64,000 nucleotides of DNA from Phycisphaerae bacterium (GTDB lineage Bacteria > Planctomycetota > Phycisphaerae > UBA1845). Location: NCBI GenBank assembly GCA_029260015.1, contig JAJDEB010000034.1:82031-146030 (forward strand). The letters are read 5' to 3'. The translations under genes were made by a program, and so were the position numbers. Positions 1 to 9,017 of the stretch are shown here, in pieces. Numbering within the stretch: the stretch's first letter is position 1; every line of letters starts with the position of its first letter. The notes under the pieces were generated by a model, which was not told the origin of the DNA, searched no databases, and saw only the letters and a list, made by a program, of their open reading frames with translations.

Positions 1-1
1 A

Positions 2-763
2 TATTACCTCGATGAAGACAACAACTGGGAGCCCGACATCGCTGACATCGCGTCGAAGATCAACGACAAGACGCGAGCACTTATATTGCTGAACCCGAAC
101 AACCCGACAGGTACGGTCTATTCCAAAAAAACATTGCAAGCCGCCATCGACTTGGCGATCAAGCACAATCTCGTGATCTTCAGCGATGAGATTTACGACA
201 AGCTCTTGCTCGATGATTTACCTTATACCTCGATCGCGTCCATGAGCGACGAGTTGCCAGTTGTCACATTTAACGGAATGAGCAAGGCGTACCTGGCACC
301 GGGGTTTCGGATCGGTTGGGGCATTGTCAGCGGACCCGATGCAATCGTTGGCGAATATTGCGAGGCGATTCAGAAACTCGAACGGGCCCGACTCAGCGCC
401 AACCATCCCGAACAATACGCGATCCCCGCAGCCTTAGACGGTGATCATTCATTTCTCGAACCGGTGCTGGATCGCTTGCGCCGCCGCCGCGATTTGACGG
501 TTCAGCGCCTCAACGCCATTGAGGGTATCAGTTGCGTGAAACCGCAAGCTGCGTTCTACGCGTTTCCGCGAATCGATTTGGGTGTTGAGGATGATGCGTT
601 TGTGCAGAAGCTTGTGCGCGAAACCGGAACCGTCTGCGTGCATGGCAGCGGGTTCGGCCAGCGTCCCGGGACGCAGCACTTTCGCGTGGTATTTCTGGCA
701 CCGGAGGAAACGTTGGACCGCGCGTTCGACCACATCGAATCGGTGGCTAAATCGTATCGCTGA
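2..763 (+). CDS. Pyridoxal-phosphate aminotransferase, class I/II (5' truncated)
   Basis: The reading frame is already open at base 2, so only the last ~254 codons of a ~400-residue fold-type I aminotransferase are present. The visible part has the cofactor motif NPNNPTG, an SDEIYDKL segment whose Asp contacts the pyridine nitrogen, the lysine motif SKAYLAPGFRIGWG (Schiff-base Lys), and a C-terminal Arg region (FRVVFLAP) that binds the substrate carboxylate. These fit the AlaA/AspC group, which moves amino groups between alanine or aspartate and 2-oxoglutarate in the cytosol. AlaA-like glutamate-pyruvate transaminase is my preferred reading because the APGFRIGW form is typical of it, but substrate cannot be fixed from sequence. 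It converges on the lipoprotein gene that ends 15 bases downstream. Confidence 0.85.
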   Translation, partial: YYLDEDNNWEPDIADIASKINDKTRALILLNPNNPTGTVYSKKTLQAAIDLAIKHNLVIFSDEIYDKLLLDDLPYTSIASMSDELPVVTFNGMSKAYLAPGFRIGWGIVSGPDAIVGEYCEAIQKLERARLSANHPEQYAIPAALDGDHSFLEPVLDRLRRRRDLTVQRLNAIEGISCVKPQAAFYAFPRIDLGVEDDAFVQKLVRETGTVCVHGSGFGQRPGTQHFRVVFLAPEETLDRAFDHIESVAKSYR

Positions 764-778
764 TTGATCGATTATTTC

Positions 779-2992
779 CTACGGCCCCTGCGGGAACTCG
801 AACAAATATATCGCCGGTTCATCGACATTGGACACCGCGATGATCGCTCCGGAGGCGGCCATCCGCCCGACCGAGTTCCGCTCGGGAACATCGGCGACGG
901 AAAGCAGCTGGGACGTCGCGAAGGGTGATTCGGTTTGAATCGCAACCACCTGACTCACTGCATTGGCAACAATCGCTACCCGGCCAATCTCGAAATGAGC
1001 AACATCGACCGCGCCGCGCCGGTCAATACCCGGTAATTGCGCGGTGTGAATCACCTGCTCGGTGGCCACATCGACAATCGCGAAATTGATTTGCCCAAGG
1101 TCGTCATCGACAACCACCGCAAGCACTTCGCCATCACCGCTGATTGCCAAAGCAACCGGATTGTCGTTCGCACCGTCGCTGACGTCGATTCGCGATATCG
1201 TAAATGGGTCGGAGGTTTGTACGGAAAGCAGTGCGCCCAATCCTGCAAGAAACACGCGGCTGCCATCGGGGGCGAATACCAACTGCTGGGCGAGAACCGT
1301 TCCCCCTGCATCGGTGACCAAATCGATCGGCGGAATGATGAAGTTTGGAATGTTCCGATCAACATTGGCGAAGATCAATTCACCGGCTTGTCCGATCGGG
1401 GCGAGATCTTCGAGGAGAGTGGCTAGCATCGATCCGTCCGGGCTCAATCGCGAGTACACCGGAACGTCGCCTTCGGGCGTTTGCATCCGGCGCACTTCGT
1501 CGGCAAAGACACTGTCGTCCGTGCGAAGTATCGTCACCCTGTCGGCAAAATCCTCCGACGTTGCAGGGACGAAAACGCGCGTTTCCATCGGATCAAAATC
1601 GACAATCTCACCGATGTAGTCAGCCGTCGTCGTTTCCGTCTGACGGATGACATCCAGCGTCACCGCATTGAACGAGACGCCAGCATCTGGCCGATCGGTA
1701 ATCACGGAAAGGACTGCTCCGGTAGGCGAATAGCCCAACGCACTCGTCCCCAACGGGGACAAAGTTTCCGGCACTGGAACGGTCGTCAGCGCAAATGGAT
1801 CGTTCGTTTCAAACTGGGACACCACCCCACTGCCAACATCGCTGAATACGCCGACAGTTCCTCCCGGTGCAAGCAGCAGCAGGTCGGGCGTCGTGGGTTC
1901 GGTCACTGAAATCTTGGCGCGACGTCGAGCCAGCGTTCCTGATTGCCCCGAAAATGTAATGTCGCCGAATACAAAATCGCCAGTCGCTCCGCACGATGGA
2001 CTCAGCCCACCATGTCGCCGCACGGCTACGGATAGAAACTGCCCGCTCAAATCTCCAGTATCTGGGTCGATCGCCAGCGCCTCCAATCGAGCGATGGTCT
2101 GATCGCAGAGGGCTTCATTGGTGCGGTTGATCGTGCAAAGTCCGATGCTGGTTGCGTCGCCTAGAATGAATTGCTCGACGCTAGAATCGAACCCGGTGCG
2201 CTGGATCGTCTGTGCTTGTTGGTTTGAGAAGACAATCGTCCCGCTTTGCATTCGCCCGATATCGTTGCCATCGGGGTCGAAAGTCGTTTCCTGGAGAATC
2301 GAATACGAATCTTCAATGTTTGCCGGCTGTGATCCGGATGGAAGAGTGAAACTCAGCGACGCAGCATTGAGTTGGGCGATGGCGTCCTGCACCTGCGGGA
2401 GAGCGAGGATTTCCGCGCAACTGTTGGCGACGATCGGGGGCGGTTCGGGGAAATCGATATTGATTTTATTAAGCGTTACAGTTCGCGGTTCCGTCGTTGA
2501 AATCGAAATGCACATGTCAAACGTGCCCGCAAGCAGCGACTGTAGTCCAGTCGTCGAAACGTCAATCGATGTCGGTACAATCTGAGTGACAATGAAGTCT
2601 TCGTGATGGACAACGATGGGCGTCTCCGGGCTTGCTGATTGGCAGGCGTTGGTCGTCATGTCAGATTCCAAACGCAACGTCACCACGATGACGCCGGATG
2701 TACCGACGTCTGGTCGAACGGGGTGTTCGGATACGAGTAGATCTTCTGCAACGATTGAGATGGTCGCGTTAAGAGGGATGTCCGAGGGAAGTTGGCCAGA
2801 AATATCGATCGGGAGTCGGCGCGAAAGCACGCCTGAATCGCCCACTTGAAAGAGGCCATTTGAACTGATATCGAGCGATATGGTCGAATCGCCACCACCC
2901 CCACCGGGATTCTGATTCGGCGTGCATCCGCCTGCGAAATAGATGGAAATCCCGATCAGCAGAACTCGAATGTAAAACGACAAGGCAGCCAC
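779..2992 (-). CDS. Large putative lipoprotein, repeat/beta-propeller-like
   Basis: About 737 residues. The N-terminus has a hydrophobic signal followed by a lipobox (FAGGC), then a Gly-rich linker (NPGGGGG), so a lipidated exported protein is likely. The second half contains repeated stretches of the kind ALGYSPTGAVLSVITD, RLSPDGSMLATLLED, VFAPDGSRVFLAGLG and AISGDGEVLAVVVDD, which resemble WD40/YVTN-type propeller blades. No catalytic motif was recognised. The frame begins with GTG at 2992. A TTG at 2983, three codons later, is better placed after an AGAGGTGG purine run and may be the true start; either leaves the lipobox intact. It stands alone, convergent with the aminotransferase. Function unknown. 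Confidence 0.75.
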   Translation of the reverse strand: MAALSFYIRVLLIGISIYFAGGCTPNQNPGGGGGDSTISLDISSNGLFQVGDSGVLSRRLPIDISGQLPSDIPLNATISIVAEDLLVSEHPVRPDVGTSGVIVVTLRLESDMTTNACQSASPETPIVVHHEDFIVTQIVPTSIDVSTTGLQSLLAGTFDMCISISTTEPRTVTLNKINIDFPEPPPIVANSCAEILALPQVQDAIAQLNAASLSFTLPSGSQPANIEDSYSILQETTFDPDGNDIGRMQSGTIVFSNQQAQTIQRTGFDSSVEQFILGDATSIGLCTINRTNEALCDQTIARLEALAIDPDTGDLSGQFLSVAVRRHGGLSPSCGATGDFVFGDITFSGQSGTLARRRAKISVTEPTTPDLLLLAPGGTVGVFSDVGSGVVSQFETNDPFALTTVPVPETLSPLGTSALGYSPTGAVLSVITDRPDAGVSFNAVTLDVIRQTETTTADYIGEIVDFDPMETRVFVPATSEDFADRVTILRTDDSVFADEVRRMQTPEGDVPVYSRLSPDGSMLATLLEDLAPIGQAGELIFANVDRNIPNFIIPPIDLVTDAGGTVLAQQLVFAPDGSRVFLAGLGALLSVQTSDPFTISRIDVSDGANDNPVALAISGDGEVLAVVVDDDLGQINFAIVDVATEQVIHTAQLPGIDRRGAVDVAHFEIGRVAIVANAVSQVVAIQTESPFATSQLLSVADVPERNSVGRMAASGAIIAVSNVDEPAIYLFEFPQGP

Positions 2993-3096
2993 CTCTGGTC
3001 GAGGAAAGATTTAATCGTAGATTGCGACGTCAACTATCGTACCCATAGCCGCCCCTCCGGTTGCATCTTCCAACCGGCAGTTCGAGTCGTAGTGGT

Positions 3097-3456
3097 CTAT
3101 GACGACGGACACGGTTCGATTTCTGCCGACATGCATCCTTTGCAGCGGGCGATGCGTGCGTCGCGGCCAAAACTGTGAATCTGGTCGCGTTTGAGTTCAG
3201 CCCGCTCCATCGTTGTGGTATCGACAATGACCCTGCCGGATTGATCCACTTCGCAGGCCATGCGAAATGCGTCTTCGAGCTTGTGCCCGAATAGTCGATT
3301 GAGCATTAGAATGACGTACTCGTATGAGTGGTCGTCATCGTCGAGAAGGATCACGTTGTAGGGCGGTTGCCGACGCGGTTTATTCTCCCGCTTTGGCTTC
3401 ACTTGACTCGGTGAGGGCGCGTCGATTGTTATTGTGCTTGATTTGTTTTCGGACAC
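3097..3456 (-). CDS. clpS: ATP-dependent Clp protease adaptor ClpS
   Basis: 119 residues. After a basic, disordered N-terminal ~28 residues comes the ClpS core: PPYNVILLDDDDHSYEYV, then the helix with MLNRLFGH and a C-terminal strand. ClpS docks on the N-domain of ClpA/ClpC and hands over N-degron substrates; the Asp-rich DDDDHS segment corresponds to the N-degron pocket region. Usual family length is ~100 residues; here a ~20-residue Cys-containing tail (RCKGCMSAEIEPC) is added. Start is GTG, preceded by a GAGAG purine run. Its partner ClpC is encoded in this window (33075-35609) but is not linked. miaB ends just upstream. Confidence 0.9.
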   Translation of the reverse strand: MSENKSSTITIDAPSPSQVKPKRENKPRRQPPYNVILLDDDDHSYEYVILMLNRLFGHKLEDAFRMACEVDQSGRVIVDTTTMERAELKRDQIHSFGRDARIARCKGCMSAEIEPCPSS

Positions 3457-3498
3457 GGATCGAATTCTCTCGAAGCGATGAATCTGGCATCACCTGGA

Positions 3499-5052
3499 CT
3501 ATCCAGAAATCGGAATCGAAATGCCGCCATTCTGATGTCGCACCACAGGACTCGTCGGCACAGCGGCTGATCGATGGTTCGCCTTGACTGGTTTATCGAC
3601 CGGGTCACCGAAAAGCGTGAGTGCCGTCGCCCCGTTGATTTTGATTTTGGTCAATGAGCCGATGTACGATTCATCGCCGCAAAACACCACGATGCGATCT
3701 GCCGACGTTCGACCCACCAACTGATCGGAGCGTCTCCAACTGATTTCTTCACCGCGCGTTTGCTCGGCTTCCTGGGCTTTGATCGCTGCTTTGCTATACC
3801 CTTCGACGAGAATCTCGACCGTTTCACCGATCATCGCCTGCGTCTGGGCGAGCGAGATGCGCTCCTGAAGTTCGAGCATGCGGCGGTTGCGATCGCGTTT
3901 GACGATGTCGGGGATGTCATCGGCCAGGGCTTTGTCAGCCACGGTGTTGGGGCGCGGCGAATACTTGAAGCAGAAGATATTCTTGAACTGAATCCGCTCC
4001 ATCAATGCGAGGCTTTCTTCAAATTCCGCTTCCGTCTCTTCGCAGAATCCGACAATGAAATCGCTCGCAATCGTCATGTTCGGCACGAACTCGCGCCCAC
4101 GGGCTAACAGTTCCTCATACACCTCGACCGAATACTGCCTTTTCATCCGCTTGAGCACCGCGTTCGATCCGCTTTGGACGGGCAGGTGTAGGTACTCGCA
4201 GACTTTCGGTAGGTCGCGCATCGCCTCAAAGATTTGATCGCGAAAATCACCCGGATAGCTGGTGACGAATCGGATGCGCTCCAGACCATCCACGTCGTTG
4301 AGACGATAGAGCAGGTCGGCCATGTTGACAGCCGCCCCGCCATCTTGATGCAGGTAGCTGTTGACCGTTTGCCCCAAGAGCGTGACTTCCTTCGCCCCTC
4401 GTCCCGCCAGCATTTTTGCTTCTTCGACGATTTGCTGTGGCGGACGCGAACGCTCTTTGCCACGCGTAAATGGCACCACGCAGAATGTACAAAACTTATC
4501 GCAGCCGCGTTGGATGCGGATGTACGATTGCAGGACGTTGGCATTGGGAGCGGGTTCGCGCGACAGATCGAGCGCCTCGACCGAATCGAAATCGAGCGTC
4601 CGGTCGAGCAGATTGCTGTTTCGCTTCTTGTCGAGCGTCAGCGCCACAGCCCGACTCCGCGTCTCCTGCACCTCTTCGATCATCGCGGGGACTTTGTTCA
4701 GCTCGCCCGGTCCGCAGACCAAATCGACGTACGGTATCTTCGCAAACACGCCATCAGGATCGCGCTCGGCCATGCAGCCGATCACACCGATGACCATGTC
4801 CGGATTGGCCTGCTTGGATTTTTTCGCCGTACCCAAGCGCGAGAGCGCCTTCTGCTCGGCGTGGTCGCGAACGCTGCAGGTATTGACCAGAAAGACATCG
4901 GCATTGTCCACCGAGTCGGTCGTGACGTAATCCTTCGCCAGAAGCTGGCCAATGACCAACTCGCTGTCGAGCACATTCATCTGACAGCCCATCGTCTCGA
5001 TGTAGACGGATTTATTCTTTTTAGGATGAGATTCCATACGAATCCATGCCAT
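3499..5052 (-). CDS. miaB: tRNA-2-methylthio-N6-dimethylallyladenosine synthase MiaB
   Basis: 517 residues with the full MiaB layout: an N-terminal methylthiotransferase domain with three cluster cysteines (ETMGCQMN, NTCSVRD, GVIGCMAER), a radical-SAM domain with CDKFCTFC (cysteines near residues 183, 187, 190), and a C-terminal TRAM domain from about residue 410. It adds the methylthio group to i6A37 of tRNAs reading UNN codons, using SAM and two 4Fe-4S clusters in the cytosol. SYIRIQRGCDKFCTFCVVP is characteristic. The tail after TRAM (~40 residues) is longer than usual. Two ATG starts (5052 and 5037) lie close together; the first is used. Monocistronic-looking. Confidence 0.95.
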   Translation of the reverse strand: MAWIRMESHPKKNKSVYIETMGCQMNVLDSELVIGQLLAKDYVTTDSVDNADVFLVNTCSVRDHAEQKALSRLGTAKKSKQANPDMVIGVIGCMAERDPDGVFAKIPYVDLVCGPGELNKVPAMIEEVQETRSRAVALTLDKKRNSNLLDRTLDFDSVEALDLSREPAPNANVLQSYIRIQRGCDKFCTFCVVPFTRGKERSRPPQQIVEEAKMLAGRGAKEVTLLGQTVNSYLHQDGGAAVNMADLLYRLNDVDGLERIRFVTSYPGDFRDQIFEAMRDLPKVCEYLHLPVQSGSNAVLKRMKRQYSVEVYEELLARGREFVPNMTIASDFIVGFCEETEAEFEESLALMERIQFKNIFCFKYSPRPNTVADKALADDIPDIVKRDRNRRMLELQERISLAQTQAMIGETVEILVEGYSKAAIKAQEAEQTRGEEISWRRSDQLVGRTSADRIVVFCGDESYIGSLTKIKINGATALTLFGDPVDKPVKANHRSAAVPTSPVVRHQNGGISIPISG

Positions 5053-5168
5053 CGGTGGCTCTACGGATTTGACAATCGTTACCGCACAATTGTCATTCTA
5101 GGAGTCGGGATGTGGGCTTGCAATGTTTGCCTGAAATCGACTTTGCCTGGAATTGACAAGGTTGAGAC

Positions 5169-5600
5169 TTAGGAGGCTAGTGGTTGGGACATGGAATTGA
5201 GTTTGGCCAAATGCTCGCTGTGTCGCAATGCCACGGTTGAGAGACATTCTGTGGCGGCAGCGTTCCCAGCGACCATGCTAGCAGCTTGTTTGCATCGATC
5301 CACCAGTTGCTGCTTGTTTTTGATCAAACGCGGGATGAGAACATAAACCCCGTTGTAAGGCATCGCTGCGATCGCGGCTTGTACGCGGGGCGGACCAGGC
5401 GTGGCGTCGAGCGAATCGAGCAACTCAGCCAGACGTTGGAGGCATTCTTTTTCCTCGGCGGACATTTTTGCAATGGATGCTGCAATTGAAACATCGGCAT
5501 CGCTCACAAAGGCCGCAACATCGCCAAAATGCACCAGCATGCTCGACGACAACTCGCTGTACAACGCACTCACTGTTCGGACGACATCGTGCCTATCCAC
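5169..5600 (-). CDS. Hypothetical helical protein translationally coupled to nuoN
   Basis: 143 residues, GTG start overlapping the nuoN stop by 8 bases, so it is the last gene of the complex I operon. It appears all-alpha with no membrane segment or signal peptide, and carries scattered His and Glu (VHFGDVAAF, MSAEEKECLQRLAELL, RHSEHLAKL) that could suggest a four-helix bundle; this is inference only. I do not recognise a family. Its position suggests an accessory, assembly or stability role for the NADH-dehydrogenase-like complex, but co-transcription alone is not proof. The next gene downstream, miaB, starts 116 bases further on. Confidence 0.65.
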   Translation of the reverse strand: MDRHDVVRTVSALYSELSSSMLVHFGDVAAFVSDADVSIAASIAKMSAEEKECLQRLAELLDSLDATPGPPRVQAAIAAMPYNGVYVLIPRLIKNKQQLVDRCKQAASMVAGNAAATECLSTVALRHSEHLAKLNSMSQPLAS

Positions 5601-7260
5601 CGTGCTTGCCCTCCTGCGGTGCGGCGATGTTGTCGAGCGGTATTGATTGGGCCAGCGAATCGGCGGAACCCTGGTCTGCCAGCTTGGTCGGTACTGGCGA
5701 AAAGAGACCGGCTGAATATCGATCGGCCCGTTCTTTCAGCGGGTTGCTGAAAACGAGAATGACGATCAAAAGGATTCCGCATGCGTTGACCAGCAGCGTA
5801 CCCGACATTGGAACTTCGATCGCCGGTTTGTCAGATTCCTTAAGAAACATCTGGACGACGACCCGCATGTAATACCACAGGCTGATTAGCGTGTTGATGA
5901 CGATGACGATGGCAAGTGCCCAATACAAACCGCTTGCAGCTTCTCCGAGAGCGGCTAACAGGTACCACTTGGTGATGAAACCAGCAAAAGGCGGAATGCC
6001 AACCAATGACACCAGACAGAACAACATCGGTATCGCCAAAGCGGGCGACGTCCAACCCAACCCGGCAAACGCGGTGATTGAGTCATCGTCGCCATTTTTC
6101 GATTCCACCAGCGCGACAACCCCGAACGCACCAAGGTTCATCAACATGTAGACCACGACATACGCCAGAACGGTGCTGATCGCAGTGAATGATTCGACCG
6201 TTCCTGCATCTACGAGAATCGCTGCGGCGGCCATCATGTACCCGGCGTGGGCGATCGATGAATACGCCAACATCCGTTTGATAGAAGTCTGCTTGTACGC
6301 GGCTAGGTTTCCGAGGGTACACGTTAAGGTTGCGATGACCGCAATGACGACGGCGACTCCGTGCAGCACTTCGGCACCTGCATTCACGCAGAAGACGTTG
6401 ACCAATCGCATCAGCAGCAACAAACCGGCCGCTTTACTCGCCACGCTGAGCCACGCGGTGACTTCTGTCTTAGCCCCTTGAAAAGCATCCGGGCACCAGA
6501 AATGGAACGGGACGGCTGATATCTTAAATGCGATCCCGACAAAGACACAGAACATCGCCAGCCCAACCAGCAGTTGGTTCGCACCACCCCCTGCCAACAC
6601 CGGTCCGACGTTTGCAGCGATCTGGGTAACGTCGAGCGTACCGAAGAAACCGTAAATCAAACTTGCACCATAAAGCATGACGGCTGCACTGACCGCGCCG
6701 AAGATCATGTACTTCAGCGAAGCCTCAGCCGAAATGCGCTTGTGCTTGTTGAAACCGACGATGGCATAACTGGGCAGCGATGCAAATTCGATCGCGATGA
6801 CCATCATCAGAATATTATGCGTGCTGACCATCAAGGACATACCGAGCGCACTGCCGATCAGCAGCACGAAAAACTCGGGTGCGTCGTCTTCCTGAGCGGC
6901 AGACACTGACATCCACAAAATGCTGATGCCCACGAGAAACACCAGCAGCAACATTTTGAAAAACAACGAGAGGTTGTCGGCGATCAGCATTCCACCGGCA
7001 AGATCGGGCGTCAATCCGGTCTTTGGTCCTTCTGTGGAAATGATGCCCATGACCTTCAGTGTGAAAAATGCAGTGACCGCGATGCCCACGACGGCCAACC
7101 CGGCGATCATCCGGGCGTCGCGCCCGATTGCCAACGGCGCGAGCATGATCAAACACAGCGTCCCCACCCACGCCAACTCTGGCGAAAATGTCATGAACTC
7201 TGCGGCTTTTGGAAACCACGCTGGAATTTCAGCGATCAATTCAGTCACTGTGAAACGCAA
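5593..7260 (-). CDS. nuoN: NADH-quinone oxidoreductase subunit N
   Basis: 555 residues, polytopic, one of three antiporter-like proton-pumping subunits of the membrane arm of complex I. The conserved core reads AIEFASLPSYAIVGF (conserved Glu in TM5), FKISAVPFHFWCPDAFQGA (Lys and the broken helix TM7) and LAYSSIAHAGYMM (TM8 region). The N-terminal start is TTG at 7260; an in-frame GTG at 7248 is an alternative. It follows nuoM by 44 bases and overlaps the following small gene. Length is slightly above the usual ~480-500 because of a C-terminal tail of about 45 residues after the last membrane segment. Confidence 0.96.
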   Translation of the reverse strand: MRFTVTELIAEIPAWFPKAAEFMTFSPELAWVGTLCLIMLAPLAIGRDARMIAGLAVVGIAVTAFFTLKVMGIISTEGPKTGLTPDLAGGMLIADNLSLFFKMLLLVFLVGISILWMSVSAAQEDDAPEFFVLLIGSALGMSLMVSTHNILMMVIAIEFASLPSYAIVGFNKHKRISAEASLKYMIFGAVSAAVMLYGASLIYGFFGTLDVTQIAANVGPVLAGGGANQLLVGLAMFCVFVGIAFKISAVPFHFWCPDAFQGAKTEVTAWLSVASKAAGLLLLMRLVNVFCVNAGAEVLHGVAVVIAVIATLTCTLGNLAAYKQTSIKRMLAYSSIAHAGYMMAAAAILVDAGTVESFTAISTVLAYVVVYMLMNLGAFGVVALVESKNGDDDSITAFAGLGWTSPALAIPMLFCLVSLVGIPPFAGFITKWYLLAALGEAASGLYWALAIVIVINTLISLWYYMRVVVQMFLKESDKPAIEVPMSGTLLVNACGILLIVILVFSNPLKERADRYSAGLFSPVPTKLADQGSADSLAQSIPLDNIAAPQEGKHGG

Positions 7261-7304
7261 TCCAAATCAAGACGAAAAACTCTTGCCAACTGTACACACG
7301 ACAA

Positions 7305-8960
7305 CTAACCACCAGCCGCTGCCATCGCGACCTGCGTGACGCTGTCGATCTGGTTTATCAACAGATTGAGCGTGCCATTCATAAAATCAAACACGGTCTG
7401 CTTTGGCAGCACACCGAGCAAAATACAGAGCGCTCCAAGCGGTGCCAGAATAAGCATCTCGCGACCGTTGGCCTCCGGGAAACTTTTGTACTCTTCGCGA
7501 ACTGAACCGAGATACACGCGCTGGATGACCCACAGGATGTAACCAGCCGTCAGCACCACACCGAACGCTGCACAAATCGCGGCGGTGTACGCCCAGTCGA
7601 ATTTTGGACCTGCTTGGAAGGTTCCGAGCAAAACGTACGCCTCACCGACGAACCCGCACAACCCGGGCAGCCCCAGGGATGCAAAAAAGCCCAGCGTGGC
7701 CATCGACCCATAGCGTGGCATGGATAACCACAACCCGCCGAAGCGATTGATCTCGCGATGGTGGGCACGGTCATAAATCACGCCGACGAGGAAAAAGCAC
7801 ATCGGTGAACTGATGCCGTGGGCGATCATCTGAAACATTGCGCCCTGGAATCCGGTCGTCGTCATCACGCAAATACCGAGCAGCACATAACCCATGTGCG
7901 AGACGGAACTGTACGCGACGAGTTTCTTGAAGTCCGTTTGGGCCATCGCGCACAACGCACCGTAGAGAATGCTGATGACCGCGATGACGGCTAGGAACCC
8001 TGCCCAGAATTCGCCACCCACTGGGAAGATCCCGTAGCACAATCGCAGGAATCCGTACCCACCCATCTTCAATAGCACGCCGGCCAGGATCATGGAGATT
8101 GGCGTTGGAGCTTGAACGTGGGCATCGGGCAGCCATGTATGTACCGGAACGCAGGGCAGTTTGATTGCAAAACCGATGAAGAGGAACATGAACATCAGCG
8201 GTGCGAAACGCACGTTGAGCAGCGTCGTGCTGGCTTCGCCGAAATACTTTTGGATTGCGTCGTTGGTCGAAAGCTCGATTAGGTCGAATGTCCCCGTCGT
8301 CACCGGCGCTCCGGTGTGATAGCTGGTGGCCATCTCCGGGTATTTGGCGACGGCATCGGCGCTGTAGAAGAACATCGCCACAAGACCGACCAGCATCAAC
8401 ACTGAGCCGGCCAGCGTGAAGATAAAGAACTTGATCGCCGCATATTCGCGACGTTCGCCGCCCCAGACACCGATGAGGAAATACATCGGCAGCAGCATGA
8501 CTTCCCAGAAAACGTAGAACAAAAAGAAGTCGAGCGACACAAACACGCCCAACATGCCCGTTTCCAAAAGCAAAAACAGGAAGAAGTAGGCCTTGATGCC
8601 TTTGTTGATTTTCCAGGAATCGAAATTAAAACTGGCTAGGCACGCGAGCAGCGATACAAACGTCGTCAGCACGAAGAGCGGGAAGCTCAATCCGTCGATG
8701 CCGACGAAATACTCGATGTTAAACTTGTTGCCGGTGATCCAACTCGCCCGTTCGACGTGGTGCAATGCGCCATACGCATCTCCGAATACACCGGCAGCGT
8801 CACCGCCCCAAAAGGTCTTGAACAGAAGCAGCGACAGCACGAATGCCAAGCCACTTCCGAACAACGCCACCCATTTCACCAACTCGCGTGGCACAAACAG
8901 CAGCACCAAGCCGGCAATCATCGGCAGGAAAACGATCCAACTGATCAAATGTTGGTCCAC
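7305..8960 (-). CDS. nuoM: NADH-quinone oxidoreductase subunit M
   Basis: 551 residues. Antiporter-like membrane-arm subunit. Diagnostic segments are FFLFYVFWEVMLLPMYFLIGVWGG (TM5 with the conserved Glu), AIKLPCVPVHTWLPDAHVQAPT (TM7 Lys region) and LVAYSSVSHMGYVLLG. GTG start with AAGGA about nine bases upstream. Downstream neighbour nuoN starts 44 bases later; upstream nuoL ends 57 bases away. It works in proton translocation coupled to quinone reduction in the cytoplasmic membrane. Confidence 0.97.
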   Translation of the reverse strand: MDQHLISWIVFLPMIAGLVLLFVPRELVKWVALFGSGLAFVLSLLLFKTFWGGDAAGVFGDAYGALHHVERASWITGNKFNIEYFVGIDGLSFPLFVLTTFVSLLACLASFNFDSWKINKGIKAYFFLFLLLETGMLGVFVSLDFFLFYVFWEVMLLPMYFLIGVWGGERREYAAIKFFIFTLAGSVLMLVGLVAMFFYSADAVAKYPEMATSYHTGAPVTTGTFDLIELSTNDAIQKYFGEASTTLLNVRFAPLMFMFLFIGFAIKLPCVPVHTWLPDAHVQAPTPISMILAGVLLKMGGYGFLRLCYGIFPVGGEFWAGFLAVIAVISILYGALCAMAQTDFKKLVAYSSVSHMGYVLLGICVMTTTGFQGAMFQMIAHGISSPMCFFLVGVIYDRAHHREINRFGGLWLSMPRYGSMATLGFFASLGLPGLCGFVGEAYVLLGTFQAGPKFDWAYTAAICAAFGVVLTAGYILWVIQRVYLGSVREEYKSFPEANGREMLILAPLGALCILLGVLPKQTVFDFMNGTLNLLINQIDSVTQVAMAAAGG

Positions 8961-9017
8961 AGCAATTTGTCCTTTGCCTGAAGGCTAATTCTTAATACGG
9001 CTTCTTAATCGGGCCAA

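Noticed and set aside
4234..5172. Plus-strand open frame of 312 codons
   Set aside because: Lies wholly opposite miaB, whose product is unmistakable; no start signal or family of its own.
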